Source of the DNA: Desmodesmus armatus
Taxonomy: Eukaryota; Chlorophyta; Chlorophyceae; Sphaeropleales; Scenedesmaceae
Length of the DNA: 64,000 nt
Direction: 5' to 3'
Assembly (NCBI GenBank): GCA_007449985.2
Contig: VIIQ02000214.1
Coordinates: 1-64,000 of the forward strand
Each line of letters opens with the position of its first letter. Position 1 is the first letter of the stretch. The notes beneath the pieces are model-generated. The model had not been told where the DNA came from and ran no database searches. It worked only from the letters and a program-made list of their open reading frames with translations. The position numbers and the translations under genes are program-made. Below are positions 23,489 to 35,861 of this stretch, piece by piece.

Positions 23489-26400
23489 CTACCTGCCCCT
23501 CCCCTTGTTCAACAGGCTTTGCTTCATCTTGTTCACCCTGGCATTCTTAGCCTGCTGCTCCCCCTTGGGCACAGCAGCAGCAGGCCGCTTGGGCCCGCCA
23601 CCCATCCCACCCCCGCCACCACCACCCCCTGCCGCAGCTGCTGCTGCTGGACCCCTTCCCTCCCCATTCACCACCACCCTGCCCTCCCCACGTGCGGCCC
23701 TCGCCGTCCCGGCACCGCTTTGGTAGCTGCCGGCACTCTGGTATGACCCAGCCCCCGTGGCAGGCGCTGCCGGGAGAGGGTCCGTCTCCCCCATGCCCTC
23801 CAAGTCCTGCGTGTTTGCCAGCTGCTCCTGGCCCCAGGCCAGGGTTTGCTGCACCGCAAAGCCCTGCTGTAGCGCGCTGGTGAGTTCCACCGCAAACTCC
23901 TCGTACCGCAGCGGGTCAGGGTGCAGCTCCCCACAGCGCTGCTGCCAGGCAGATGCATTCGCCAACAGATCCACCAGACCCCGTTGCTGCAGCTGCTGCT
24001 GCTGCGCAGCCACGCTGCGAGAGACCCCGGCTGCGCCGCCAAGCTGCTGCTGCTGTACTCGCTGCTGGGAGGACGTGCCAGCAGCACCTCCAGCACCCTG
24101 GCCTGCTGCTGCTGAAGTGCCGCCCGCCGCAGCCTTGAGCGCCGCCGCTGCTGCCTCCTGCTGCTGCTGCTCTGTAGCCCCCGCAACAGCTTCATCAAGC
24201 TGCTCCAACAAGTACCCCGGGTCTGAGACCCCAAAAGGCAAGTCTGCAGGACCGAGGCCCCCAAAGTCCCCTGTTGCCACCTGCTCCTGCAGGTACTGCA
24301 GCAGCACCGGCAGCTCAGCCACCTCCCAGGTGCTGACCTTGGTCGGCAGCGGCGGCAGCATTGGCTGCGGCAGCGACGGCTGCGGCAGCAGTGGCAGCAG
24401 CTGCTGCTGCTGGGCGGTGTGTGAGGACCCTGGCGGCGGGGTCGTGGCTTGATGCAGCTGCTTCGTGGGACTGTTGGAGCGACTGCCGAAAGGCTGCTGC
24501 TGGAAACCGGCAGGAAGGACCGTCGAAGTGCCGGCCACTGCTGCCACTGCTGCCACCCCAGCTGCAAGATCTGTAGCTGCTGCTGGCACTGACGACCCTA
24601 CCCTGCTGATTGAGCCTTCGGCTGCAGCAGCAGCAGCAGCAACAGCGGCATTGACAACTACCGCCGCTGCTGCCTCAACACCAGCAGCATCCTGCATGAT
24701 GACATCCTCAAGGCTGGCCGCTGCTGCAGGACCGGCCTCTGCTGCTGCCGCCGCTGCTGCTGTCGGAGCATCTGCCATATCAGCATCAGCAGCACCAGCT
24801 GCTGCTGCAGCTTCTGCTGTCGCCTCTGCTGCTGCGGCTTCCGCAAAGGGGCTGACGTCAGCGGGAGATCCCCTGCTTGGGGGCGAGCCCCTGCTGCCGT
24901 TAGCAGCCGCAGCAGCTGCGGCTGCGGCTGCCGCTGCTGCACGCCTCTGCTGCAGCTGCAGGTTGGACAGCACCACCGGGTTCTTTGCAATGACAGGCAC
25001 AGGAGCCGCCTGCTGCTGCTGCTGCTGTGGCTGCTGGGGTGAGTGCGCATTGCCATTGCCGCCTTGCTTGAGGTGAAGTCCCTGCTTGCTTGGCTGCTGC
25101 TGCTGCTGCACAGCTGCTGGCTGGCGCTGCTGCTGCTGTGCATCCCCATTACCTGCTGGGCTTGGTTGCAGCACTAGGGTAGGGCCCCCCTGCAAGCAGC
25201 AACCCCGCACCCCGTCATCACCTGCTCCGTCGCACTGTGGGATGAAGCCACCACACCAGCTAGCACCAGCAGCCGCCGCTGCTGGTGCCCGCTCCTGCTG
25301 CTGCTGCTGTTTGTGTGCAGCTTGTAGCTGCTGCCAACGCAGCCAGAGGCTGCACTGCTGCTCCTGCTGCTGGCGTGCTTGACTTTGCGGCTGCCTGGCA
25401 GCATACTGCTGTTGCTGCAGGCCTGAGGAGCAGTGATCCCCTGACCCATCCACCTGAGGGACTACTGCAGCTGATGGTTGATCTGGAACAGCCACCACCG
25501 CCGCTTCCTGCTGCTGCAGCCTCGGCAACTGCTGCGGTGCAGCTGATGCTGCTGCTTCTTGCATGCCAGCCAACCGGTCCAACCGCAGCAGCGGCAGCGC
25601 CTGCTGCTGTCCCTGCTGCTGAACGGCCCCCAGCCCAGCTGCAGCGGGGGCAAAGCTGCCTCCAACGCTGCTGCTGCCCTCAACGGAGGCAGCTGAGGGC
25701 TAGGGGTGGGTGTCTTCCTGATCCTCACCTTCATCCAGCTTTTGCTGGCAGAGCCCGCTGCTGCTGCTGCCCGAGGCGTAGACCCAGCCGCCGGCGGCTG
25801 CATCTGCGCCTGCGGCGGCTGGCTGTTGGCACCATCGGAGACCCGCCGATAGCACCCCTGCTGCTCGTGCTGCTGCTGGTTGGGCTGGGGTTCGTTGTCA
25901 TTGACCGGCTGGATGGCCTCATTGGAGCCGCCGGAGCCCTGCTGCTGGTTGCCCTGGCTGCTGTTCCTGCAGCAGCTCTCATCAGGGGATGAGCGCCGGC
26001 TCTGAGCCCCGGTGTGTGTCGGCCCCACCCCACCTGACTCGGCAGACTTGGCAGCAGTGGGGCTGTTGGCACCCACAGCCTCACCCACCGCTGCTGCCGC
26101 CGCCGCTGCTGCTGCCTCATCGCTGCCGGCGGCTGCGGCAGCAGTGGTGCTGGGCGCTGCGCCAGCAGCAGCAGCGGCAGCAGGGGTCCTGATGACCATC
26201 TTCATCCTCACCCTTGAGGCCCGAGGGTGGTGACACCCCCAGCCTGCTGCTGCTGCTGCTGCTGCTGCAGACCTGCTGCCCCTCCTGAGGCTGCAGCAAG
26301 CGCCTGCAGGACTGCGTCTCCCCCCGCTGGTGCCACAGGCACAGCTGCTGCTTCCATATGTAGGGGCGGGACGCTGTCTAAGTCTGCCGCTTCAGGTTTG

Positions 26401-29400
26401 ATAATGGGGGACATGTCCACAGTCCTGTCCCCCATACCACCACCCCAATGCTGCTGCTGGCCGTGCCTACGCTGAGTTTGACCGTGCCCTGCAGCCGCTG
26501 CTGCTGCTGCCAACCGTGCTCCTGCTGCATCCATATGGCTGCCTTCAAACATGTCGACATGTATGTCAAACTCAGCAGGGCCGTGCCGCACAGGAGAGGT
26601 CTGGCAGTCACCTAGCTCCTCATCATCTCCTGCTGCAGGCACGGTGTCTTGCCGGCTCCACCCACCCCTGTTATGCGACTGCGATTGCTGCTGATACCGC
26701 GCAGAGCTGCCTTTCAACCGGACCCGTAACGTCCCACTGCTTGTCTGCGGCTGCCGCGCCCCTGCAGACGCCGTGCCGGCGCTGTGCGCTTCGCCGCTGT
26801 GAGTTACGCCCACCGCTACTCCCGCACCCATGGCGACCTGCTGTGCCTGCTGGAAGAGACTGCTGTGGCCGCCACCGCCACGGCTGACTGAACGAGGTGT
26901 GGTTGCACCACCGCCCCCGCCAGTGCTGAGGCTCAACTTGAGCTTCTTCTGCCCGCTGGGAGCCGCGATAGCTGCTGCTGCAGCCGCGCTGGACGTCCCA
27001 ACCGGGCGCGGCGTCTTGGCGCCGCCGCCGGCGGCTGCCGCCGCTGCCGCTACTGCTGCATCTGAGAGAGGGATGGCTGAGGCCGGCAGCTGCAGCGCAT
27101 CCATCAGGCTGGTGTCTAATCGGCCACGCTTCTGGCCCACCCGAACGCTCGGGGACTGCTGCGCCGGCGACATCAGGCCAGACTCCGCCGCCTGCTGCTG
27201 CTGCTGCTGCATCGCCACGGCAACTGCAAAGCCCTGCAGGGGCGGGGTGCTGCCGCCTCCAGCCGCCCTCCGGCTTCCCCCACCTGCTGAAGAGGTCGCC
27301 ACATACCCAAGGCCCATTGGCCCAAGCCCCATGCCAGCTGAACCCGACATGCTGGGGCCTCTGCTGCCGCGTGGTGACTGCCGAGGGCCTGCCTGCTGCT
27401 GCTGCTGGCCAATCAGTCCGCTGCCAGAGCCAGAGTTGCTGGGGGTTGTGTTTGCGGAGCCGCCCGGGCGCACCGCGCGCAAGGCAGGCAGGTTCAGCTT
27501 GTCGCGCAGGCTGCGTGCGTAGTGCAGGGCTGCGCACCACATCAGCTGCCGCGCCCGCCTGCTGAGCTCTGTGTCGCGCTGCTTCAGGTGGGCCTGCAGC
27601 AATGGGGCAGCCGGGCAGTGCATATGTGTCACCAAAATGTTGCATGCAACGGTGTTTGAGCAACCCAGGGAATCATACATGTGGTGAGAGAAGGCACACG
27701 GCGCCAGCAGATAGCCAGCATGCTCTGGGATGCCCTTGCTTCAGACGATACATAGAGCCGAGCGGTCAAGGATGACATAGTCTGCAAGGCTTCAGATGAT
27801 GCGGTCCTGCTGCATCCACCTGACATCCCACAAGCACACCACCTCGCCCTACCTGCAGGTGCTGTGTGCGCGCAATGTCCCCAAGCGCGTAGGGGTGCCA
27901 GAAGTAGCAGCACACACTGATGCAGTCCTCAGGTGCGACTGACGCGTAGAACCAGCCACTGGGGATCAACAGCGCCTCATTCTGCTTGACCTGCAACAGA
28001 GAGACCCAGCACAGCAGACAGTGGCAGTGAGAAGGGGGATGCGGTTGGTCAGACTGGTGGGGAACATCCAACACAACAACGGCCACTGAATATGCACACG
28101 GACAGGGATGTTGTAGCATCACATTGACACACGGTGCAGATTGTGGCAAGGACGCCCTCTGTCTGCTGCCCTAAAGCCACGCACGGCCCCGTCCATTCGC
28201 ATCGCCCTTGCCGGGCAGCCAGCAAGCACAGTTGCACTGCGATTGAACTATCACTCGCACCACCTCAGGCTCAGCAACATGCCACCATTCCCACACACCC
28301 TATACATTTTGACGAGTTGACAGCGCCTGATGAACAACACCCACCTCTGTCTGCAGGGGCTGCTCTGCATAGTCTGCCAGGAAAACGTCCAGCACTTGGC
28401 TCCGAGCAGTCTGCGCCAGGGACGCCTGCGCCCACGACATGTACAGCGACCTGCGCGGTTCGGAAAAGACAGGCGCAGCAGTGAGCACAGCAACAGTAAG
28501 GGCGCAGTATTGCAGGCGCAAGCACGCACAGAGCAATGCACAGGTTGCAGGAGGAAAGGAATGCGCACCCAGCACAGCGGAAAGGGCACAGCTGATCCCG
28601 CCACTTCCAGGTGGGCGAAGCAGTACACATCCAAAGCACAGAGCAGGGTAGCAGTCCCTCCAGTAGCATCTAATGCAGCGCCGAGCTGCCCCAACGTCCT
28701 GTGCAAGCGCGACTGGTGGTGCCAGATGCAGTAAGCTGACGCGACCCTTGGTGATGAGAATACCAGCGCGGTTAGCCCACCTGTTTTGGCCGTGGGGGGG
28801 AGTAGCACCAGCATCTGCCGCCCAGAGAGCACATACAGCCAAGTTGCCGCCCCACCAGGTGCAGCCTTGAAGTCAGCAAAGCCACCCTGCAAGGACAACA
28901 ATACACTGGCCAGCTCAAAAAAAGGAATTTCACAGTGGTGCTTCAATCACGCTGGATATACATGTTGGCACCTCATGTCAGACCCACGCGCACAAGACAT
29001 ATGCTGCAAGATCACAGGTATACTATGCAGGATGGTGATGGAGTGTTTGGTGCAGGCACATGTGCAGCCCTTGTGTGCATTATCCCATGTACATCCACAC
29101 CGGACACCCCATGTACATCCACACCAGACACCCTGGCTCAGTGTTGTTGCCACATGCACAGTATGTCGACGTGCACAGTATGTTGAAATGGGCTACTGCC
29201 TCCTACTAAGGCCGCGCGGCAGCCAGCCTCACCATGGGTGTCATCTGCAGGTGCATCGTCCTAGTGGGACCGATGTCCGGCACGCCGCCCGGCCGCTCCT
29301 GCGCCTGGCCTTCTGCAGCTGCTCCTGCTGTTGCTGCTGCCCTGGAGCCCTCCCTGGATAGGTTCCTCTCCAGGATGCGGACCAAGTCAATGTTGAGGAT

Positions 29401-32400
29401 GGTGGGGGGCGGGTGGATGTCGTCGGCCAAGGGCCCTGGCGACTTGTCCTCCTGGTTGCTGTCCTGCTTGGGCTTGGCGGGGGCCGGGCTGGGGTGGCCC
29501 ATTGAGATGTTCTCTGCAGGGGTTGTCATAGCAGCAGGAGAATTGGCAGCAGCAGTAGCAAGGTGTTCAGTAATGATGCTGAGGCGCACAAGCACCAGCA
29601 GACAAGACAACAGGAGGGTACAAAGACAACAGTAGCGCAGCCGCCAAGCCAGCTATCTATGAACTGCTTGCACCAGCAGATGCAGCGGCCTTGTTCCCAA
29701 CCATCCAAGCGACAGCTGAAGGACTGACCCCACACACAAACACAGTAGACGCCACCCCGGCTGCCTGGCTATTGACAAGGACACATCCATGGTCTTGCTT
29801 ATGGTCCCCTCAACTGTACACGCATGTTCAGAATACCTCTAAAGTGCAATGGGAATGCAAGCGCGTCACCAGCTCACCTCCGCAATACAGCTTGAGTGCC
29901 TGCTCTGCGTTGATGCCCCTCTGCGCCACTGCTGCAGTGGCCCACTGCTTCTGACCCCTGCACAACAGCAAGGCAGGACCAAAAGGCAGCAGAGAGAGCA
30001 GAGCCACAGCGGAGCAGCAGCAAGAGAACACGTCAGGGCAGGGCAAGCACAGGGTGTCAGCACCTGCTGATGAACACACAACAGCCATTGACCAGTGACA
30101 AGAGAGAGCTGGGCTGCATGTGCTGTGGTTGGCACACAGCATGCATGGTGCTGACTGATGCACTAGGCACAGTGACGCGCGTTGCTGCTGCTTGCGCTTG
30201 AGTTTGCCGTGTCTGTGCCTCGCCACATGCAGCCTGCGCCGCAGCTCCTGGCGCGCTTGCTGCCAACAGCGCCTGCAGCACCACACACTGCAGGAAGGAC
30301 GGCCATGGATACCACCATGCAAACATGGACACCGCAAAGTGCCATTGACATGTGCGAAAGAGATTGCTTGCTGCTGGTTTGCTTGCAGCGGTGTTTTAGA
30401 CAAGGCATAAAGAGACTGAAGGGACTGAAGCAAGTAAAGTCGATGATGGATTGCAAGGGGTGGTGTTACTGACACACTGGGGTAGTGGACGTGCTTAGGC
30501 CACACCCAGGGGGTGCCCATACTGTACATGACCAGCACCAGTGCACCAGCACCAAACAGAAACTGCCGCCCAGGCTGGCATGTGTCACACAAGAAAGTGT
30601 GAGCCCCCTCTCACCACACGTGAGTGAGTGCCCCGTAGGGGGCTGGTGGGCTTGTGCCGAACCCTGCCGGGCGGGCGACGTCGGGTGATCGAACCCCGCG
30701 ATTTTGGTGAAGGCGAGCCTGGTAGGGCCACCGGTAGGGGGCCACAGCAGCCGCAGCTGGCGTGTGTGTTGTCTCAGGGGAGCCTCAGCCTCAGCCGCAG
30801 CACAGCTGAGCCTCGACTGGCAGCAAGGGATGCACGGTCTCCCTGCCGCGAGGGTGGCAGCAGCAGGGCGCAGCCGAGCAGGCAGCAATGGGCGCTTCCG
30901 GCATGCGACAGACACTAGAGGAGCACGCTGCAGGAAGGAAGCCTAACCTAGAACCATGGCTTCTAAGCCCATTACACACGCAATCAGACCCAAACCTCCT
31001 TGCAGGCCGCATGCCTGACAGGCTCTAACTGCCCCATGCCTGACGCAGCAGCATGACTCCAGCTGACTCTCAATATTGCAACCAGCCCTTGCCATTTCGG
31101 CAAGCGATATCAATTTACAGCAACCCGCCAAATCAACCCCTCAGCATGCCAGTTGTTCACACATCATCACTCCTGACAGCGCAGACTCTAAAACAATCTA
31201 GCGTTCAGGTTCGCACCAACCAGCTGCACTTACCTTGCAGCCTACGCAAGTAGCAGACTGACACAATCAACCCCTGTTGTGCCTTCCCTGAAAAACCTCC
31301 TGCGCTGCGCCTTGCTGACACATATCGTGCGCGTCCCTGCTGCCCCCGTAACAATTCAACTCTTGCGCACTCCCTAGCCCATCGTCACCCTATTTTTTGT
31401 CCAACACGGTGCCTACTAGTGTCCTGACAGTTTTACATTTTGGCGGGCTTGCAGGCCGCCCATGCCTGAGTAAGGCGCACGTCACCGACACACTCACCCT
31501 GCATTCCTGTTGAGCACCAATACGTCCGCACTGTCAGCATCATCAACCTCGTCGCTGGGGCCCGCCTCATCTCCATAGCGACCTGCGACACACGGACAAG
31601 CAGCACACACAGGGGTCTTACATAGGGCTCATGGCTTGGCCATGATGCAGAAGCGCAGGACGTGGCTTATGTCATGCATGCTACTGCGTGCTGCATGGTG
31701 GACGCCGTGAACGGCAAATGATGCCCAGCACACACAACTGAGGATCCTGCAAACATCCCACCACTCCTGCAAACATCACACCACAATCTCACACAACGTC
31801 TCAGCACAAAGGCAAAACCACAAGAATGCCGCCATACCAACAACACCTCAGCACAGAGGCAAAACCAGAGACGTATCGCCAAGACACCAACACCTCAGCA
31901 CAGAGGAAATCTACAGAGGTGTCGCCATACCTGCAGCAGCAGAGGGTTGCTTGCCGTCCTCTGCGGCGCCTGTGTGGCCACATGGGCCTGCCGCGCGTGC
32001 CAGTAGGTGAGGAACTGGGCCAGCTTCCAGTTGGGCCCTGGGCGCTGCTTGCTCACGTCCCACGTCTCAATCTGTGGGGCACAACAGGCATGGGTTAGCG
32101 GCGCGCATGCAGAATTTGCACAGGAACAGTGGGGCCTGGTGTTGGTGGCACAAAGTTCTAGGTGTGGCATCGTCAGCAGGAGGCTGCCAGGGGGCTTTCC
32201 ACCTGAGAATGCATGCAGGACCCCTTTCACACTTGCTGAAAGCAAACTGCAGCAGACCACCCTGGCATGCTGTTTGGAGCTTTTGACAACAGGGGCGGAA
32301 TGGCAGGTCTTGGATTGTACTGTACAAGCTTGTATTGTACAAGCGCTCACACCCTGTGGAGATATGAGGATCTGACATGCTGTTCCATGCCTCAGGAGCC

Positions 32401-33287
32401 AGCTAGTGGATGCATGATGCATGTCCTGCAAGGGTGTGCTGGCCCACCCCCTGCCCCCATGGTTTCTCACCTCTCGCTCCTGGTCCATCCTGTCAGACAG
32501 GTCAGTAGCCGATGGGCCTGTGCCTGCCAAGGCCACACCCATGTGCGGGTTGAAGTTGTATCGGTCACCCTTGATCAGCAGTGGCTTCTTCAACCCGCTC
32601 TCCCGTATGGGTCCTGGCATAAACTGGCCAGGCCGTATGGTCTGCAGCAGCGGAGGGAGGGTGCAGCATGCGGGGTGTTGTACGATGCCCAGTGTGCAGG
32701 GGCTGTCAGCACATGTGGCAGGCCATGCTGCGACCCCGATTGGCCAACTTGCAACTGCCCGGGGTGACAGCTGGATGCAGGAGTGGACACATGGGCAGCA
32801 GCAGGGCCCATGCAGGCTCACCTCGACCTTGTTCTTGCCAAACTTGCCATCCAGCAGCCTCCTGGCGATCAGTGCTGCCTTGCCTCGCTCAGAGTCTGCA
32901 TTTGACCGGGGGATGGCAGGAGGAGCAGCAGCAGAGGCACGTGTCAGGGGGAGAGCTCGGATGAGAGCACGAAACATCGCTGGTGCCCAAAACAAAGACT
33001 GGATGGAACGTGCTGCCCAGTGCGCCCCGCTGCAACCAGTAAACGCTGCACCCGTGCAGGACCGACCACGATGGCCCTTGTGCAGAGCACACAAATTTAT
33101 AAGATACTCAACGCCAGCAAACAGCACGCCAAATGGCCCCAGGGAGCGACCCAGGTGCAGGGCGTCCGCACTCACCAAACAGCAGCTTTGTGACCCTGAT
33201 GTCGATGAGGGGGTCACTGCCTTCGCTCAAGCATTCTTCCAGCCTTTCCTTTCCATCATCAGCCGCTCCTCCTGTTCCTGCCTCCAT
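23489..33287 (-). CDS. KDM2/KDM7-like JmjC-domain protein with degenerate catalytic residues
   Basis: Exons on minus: 33287-33176, 32895-32822, 32641-32471, 32071-31931, 31582-31498, 31287-31234, 29513-29233, 28886-28781, 28450-28345, 27990-27853, 27593-26212, then about 26188-25729 (or intron) and 25699-23489, for about 1,700 residues. JmjC features: PPPTILNIDLVRIL; MHLQMTPM joined to GGFADFKAAPGGAATWLYVL (family: YTDFHxDFGGTSxWYHVL); MLVLLPPT; SLYMSW...VFLADY; VKQNEALLIPSGWFYASVAP (family: VKxGxTLFIPxGWIHAV); then a helical post-JmjC part (LKQRDTELSRRARQL). The iron ligands His, Asp and His read Lys, Ala and Tyr, so lysine demethylation is unlikely. No PHD or CXXC finger is seen. The C-terminal half is low-complexity (poly-Ala, poly-Gln) apart from a conserved-looking block, WEVAELPVLLQYLQEQV to LANTQDLEGM. 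Two junctions do not keep phase (28781/28450 and 26212). Probably a nuclear chromatin protein acting as a binder or scaffold; this is inferred from the fold. Confidence 0.78.
29084..29132. repeat. Two tandem copies of a 24-bp unit in a JmjC intron
   Basis: The unit catgtacatccacacc-g/a-gacaccc occurs twice in a row. It is intronic relative to the JmjC gene. No function is evident. Confidence 0.7.
31799..31933 (-). repeat. Three tandem copies starting at the 5' splice site of JmjC exon 4
   Basis: On plus, a unit of 44-48 bp beginning c/t-ctcagcaca-g/a-agg occurs at about 31799, 31847 and 31891. The last copy contains the real donor of the exon ending at 31931 (CAG|GTATGGCG on minus). Another copy keeps ggtatggcgg, so a donor-like sequence is repeated downstream in the intron. 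Confidence 0.6.
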
Positions 33288-33552
33288 CGGAAAGATATCT
33301 CGCTACGCAGCTTGCTGGTGCTCGCACATGATGTCTCTGGACAATCTGATTGGCTCTTAAGCTCTCGTTTGCGTTTGTAGTGGGCCTCGGATGCCAAAGT
33401 CCGTGTCAAGCACATATAACTGTATATCAATATCCGTTCCAGAGCCTCTTTGCGTGCACAATACATCGTTTGCAATGCAATGTGAACATATCTTGGGTGC
33501 CAACGCCCCATCACAACCAACATCCAGACACTGAGTAGATCACACAGGTGTC
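33288..33552. promoter_or_regulatory. 265-bp divergent promoter region (JmjC / phosphoesterase)
   Basis: The start codons at 33287 (minus) and 33553 (plus) face away from each other with 265 bp between them. The stretch is less GC-rich than the coding flanks (for example tcaagcacatataactgtatatcaata near 33410). A bidirectional promoter is inferred from spacing, and no factor-binding motif is claimed. Confidence 0.45.
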
Positions 33553-35796
33553 ATGCTCCCCCTGTCCTGTTCACGGCTCCCGAGCCATACGATTGTACCT
33601 TCCACAACTCCAACCGTTGTATATGGTGATGGCAGGCGCCATCTATGCACCTGGGTGCCTCCTAGGGCTCTGTGCAGCAGTAGCGCACCTGGTGCCCACA
33701 ACACTCCCACCCTCCAGCCCCCTCTGCCGGCCTCCATCACCGGCCAACTGTCCGTGTATGCTGTGTCTGACCTACACTGTGATTATCCCGCCAATGTGGC
33801 GTTCGTTGAGGGCCTGCCCAATCACAAGCAGCAGCAAACAGCAGGCGCTTGCACACACCAGCAGTTTTCCTGTTGCATCGTGGCTGGCGATGTCTCAGAC
33901 GACCTGAGAATCGTAAGGTGCGCAGATGGAAGCACAGCAGACGTTGAGCTGGTGCAGCTGTGCGCCCATCCAACGCAGGGGTTTACGTATGCGAGGGGCT
34001 GCATTTCCTCCCACTTGCAATCCTGAGCAGTGATCCATTTGCTCAACGGGCAGCCACACAGCAACAGCAGTTGCAGCAAACATATGACATATGCCTGGGA
34101 TTATCCAGCTGCACTTCTTCCTCCTGTCACCCTTCAGTGCCCACTGTGATAAGCAGTGACGCTGTCCCGGCAGTAAGGCAATGCACACACATTCACGGCC
34201 CTCCTCCCATGCTGCTGTAGCCGCAACAACCCATCACTGTCCTTCATCAAACCACGTCCTACCCAAGCAGCTATGCAGCAGCAGGCACGCATCGGCCAAG
34301 TGCATGCTGTGATCCCTGACATGCCACTCCTAACGATAACCCAAACTGCGCATCAGCAGCCCAGCAGCAGTCCAGAACACCCCCGCTGCCACCCCTATAA
34401 CCAACTCTATGCAAAGTTAGACTGCCTGGGTAGAAACCCGGCTGATATGGTATATGCCTGCAGGCAAAGGTACAATGCAGCCTTCCTGTGTGTTTTGCTA
34501 GCGCAGCTCAAGTCCCCCGACACCCCTGCTGTCACTCCCTTTCTTGCATCCAAGTCCCTGCACCTTGCTCCCTCGTGCCTTGTACCGGCGTCTGCACCCT
34601 GCTGCTCTTAAGCTGCCTGCCCACTTCAAGCTGGTGTGCTGCCATCGCCCTGCTGACTCTTGAACATTGGAAAAGCCCACCTCCCTGTGCCCATGGGACT
34701 GTAAAGGCTCACAGGGATATCCAAACGCAGCGGGCGCTGACTAATAGCCATTCCACAGCACTCATTCAACAAGTAGTGAGGTCAGACACGCACAGAGCAT
34801 GTCTGGCCGCGGACAAAGCCATGATCGTCATCAGCATGGCGCAACATGCTCCACGAGGAGCTCTTGCAGGGTCCTGCCAGCACCACGCCCACCTTCCCCT
34901 GCCTGTGTGGAGTTTTTGTGCTCGAGCTTGTGAGCCCAGAAGCGCCACACAGGCAGGGGACAGAGGATGTGGTGCTGGTAGGGCCCTGTCACAGCGCCCT
35001 CCCTTGCCGCCTTGCTGTGCTGTCGAAAGGGCACTGTCTGACCGCTTAAAAGCCTCGATCTTCATCAGCATGACGCAACATGCTTCGAGAGGCGCTGCTG
35101 TAGGGCCCTACCAGCACCGCGCCCATTTTCCCTTGCCTGTGTTGCGCTTGCGCACTTGGAGCCCAGAAGCGCCACACAGGCAGGGGACAGAGGATGTGGT
35201 GCTGGTAGGGCCCTGCAGAAGCGCCCTCCCTTGGCGCCGTCCTCTGCTGTCAAAACTACACAGTCTGGCCGCAAAAAAAGCCACGAATTTTTTTTCCATC
35301 AGCATGGCGCAACATGCTCCGGGCGCTGCTGTAGGGCCCTACCAGCACCGTGTCCATCATCCCTGCCTTGTGTGTTGCTCTTGTGCTCCCACCAGGGGGC
35401 CCCAGAAGCACCACACAGCCAGGGCAGTGAGGCCGTGGTGCTGAAAGGGCCTTGCAAGAGTGCCCTTGGCGCTGTGCGCTAATAGAGATTAGCGCTGAGC
35501 GCTGTGCGCTGATAGAGATTGCACAGGGGAGCCTACTGCTGCGCACCTAGTCAGCTTCAACGCCGTTGGCAAAGCCACGCTGCACAAATGCCGCCACAGT
35601 ACTGTTTAGCAGACCTTGCTGCAGTTCTCTCAGCAGCCTTCCTACGCAATCCGAGTACATGCCAACTTAAAGCTGCTGGCGGGGCGTTTCTGACTCTGCA
35701 CAACATACCATGTATAGAAGGCACTCAAGCCACCTTAGGAGCCGACCTCCACCTGGTGCTGCCGCTGAAGCTGATCAACTCCACTCCCCCCTTTTG

Positions 35797-35861
<65 letters not shown>

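Noticed and set aside
30600..30725. tRNA-like T-arm (ggttcgatcaccc on minus near 30680)
   Set aside because: No matching acceptor stem, D-arm or anticodon arm could be found at the right distances on either strand.
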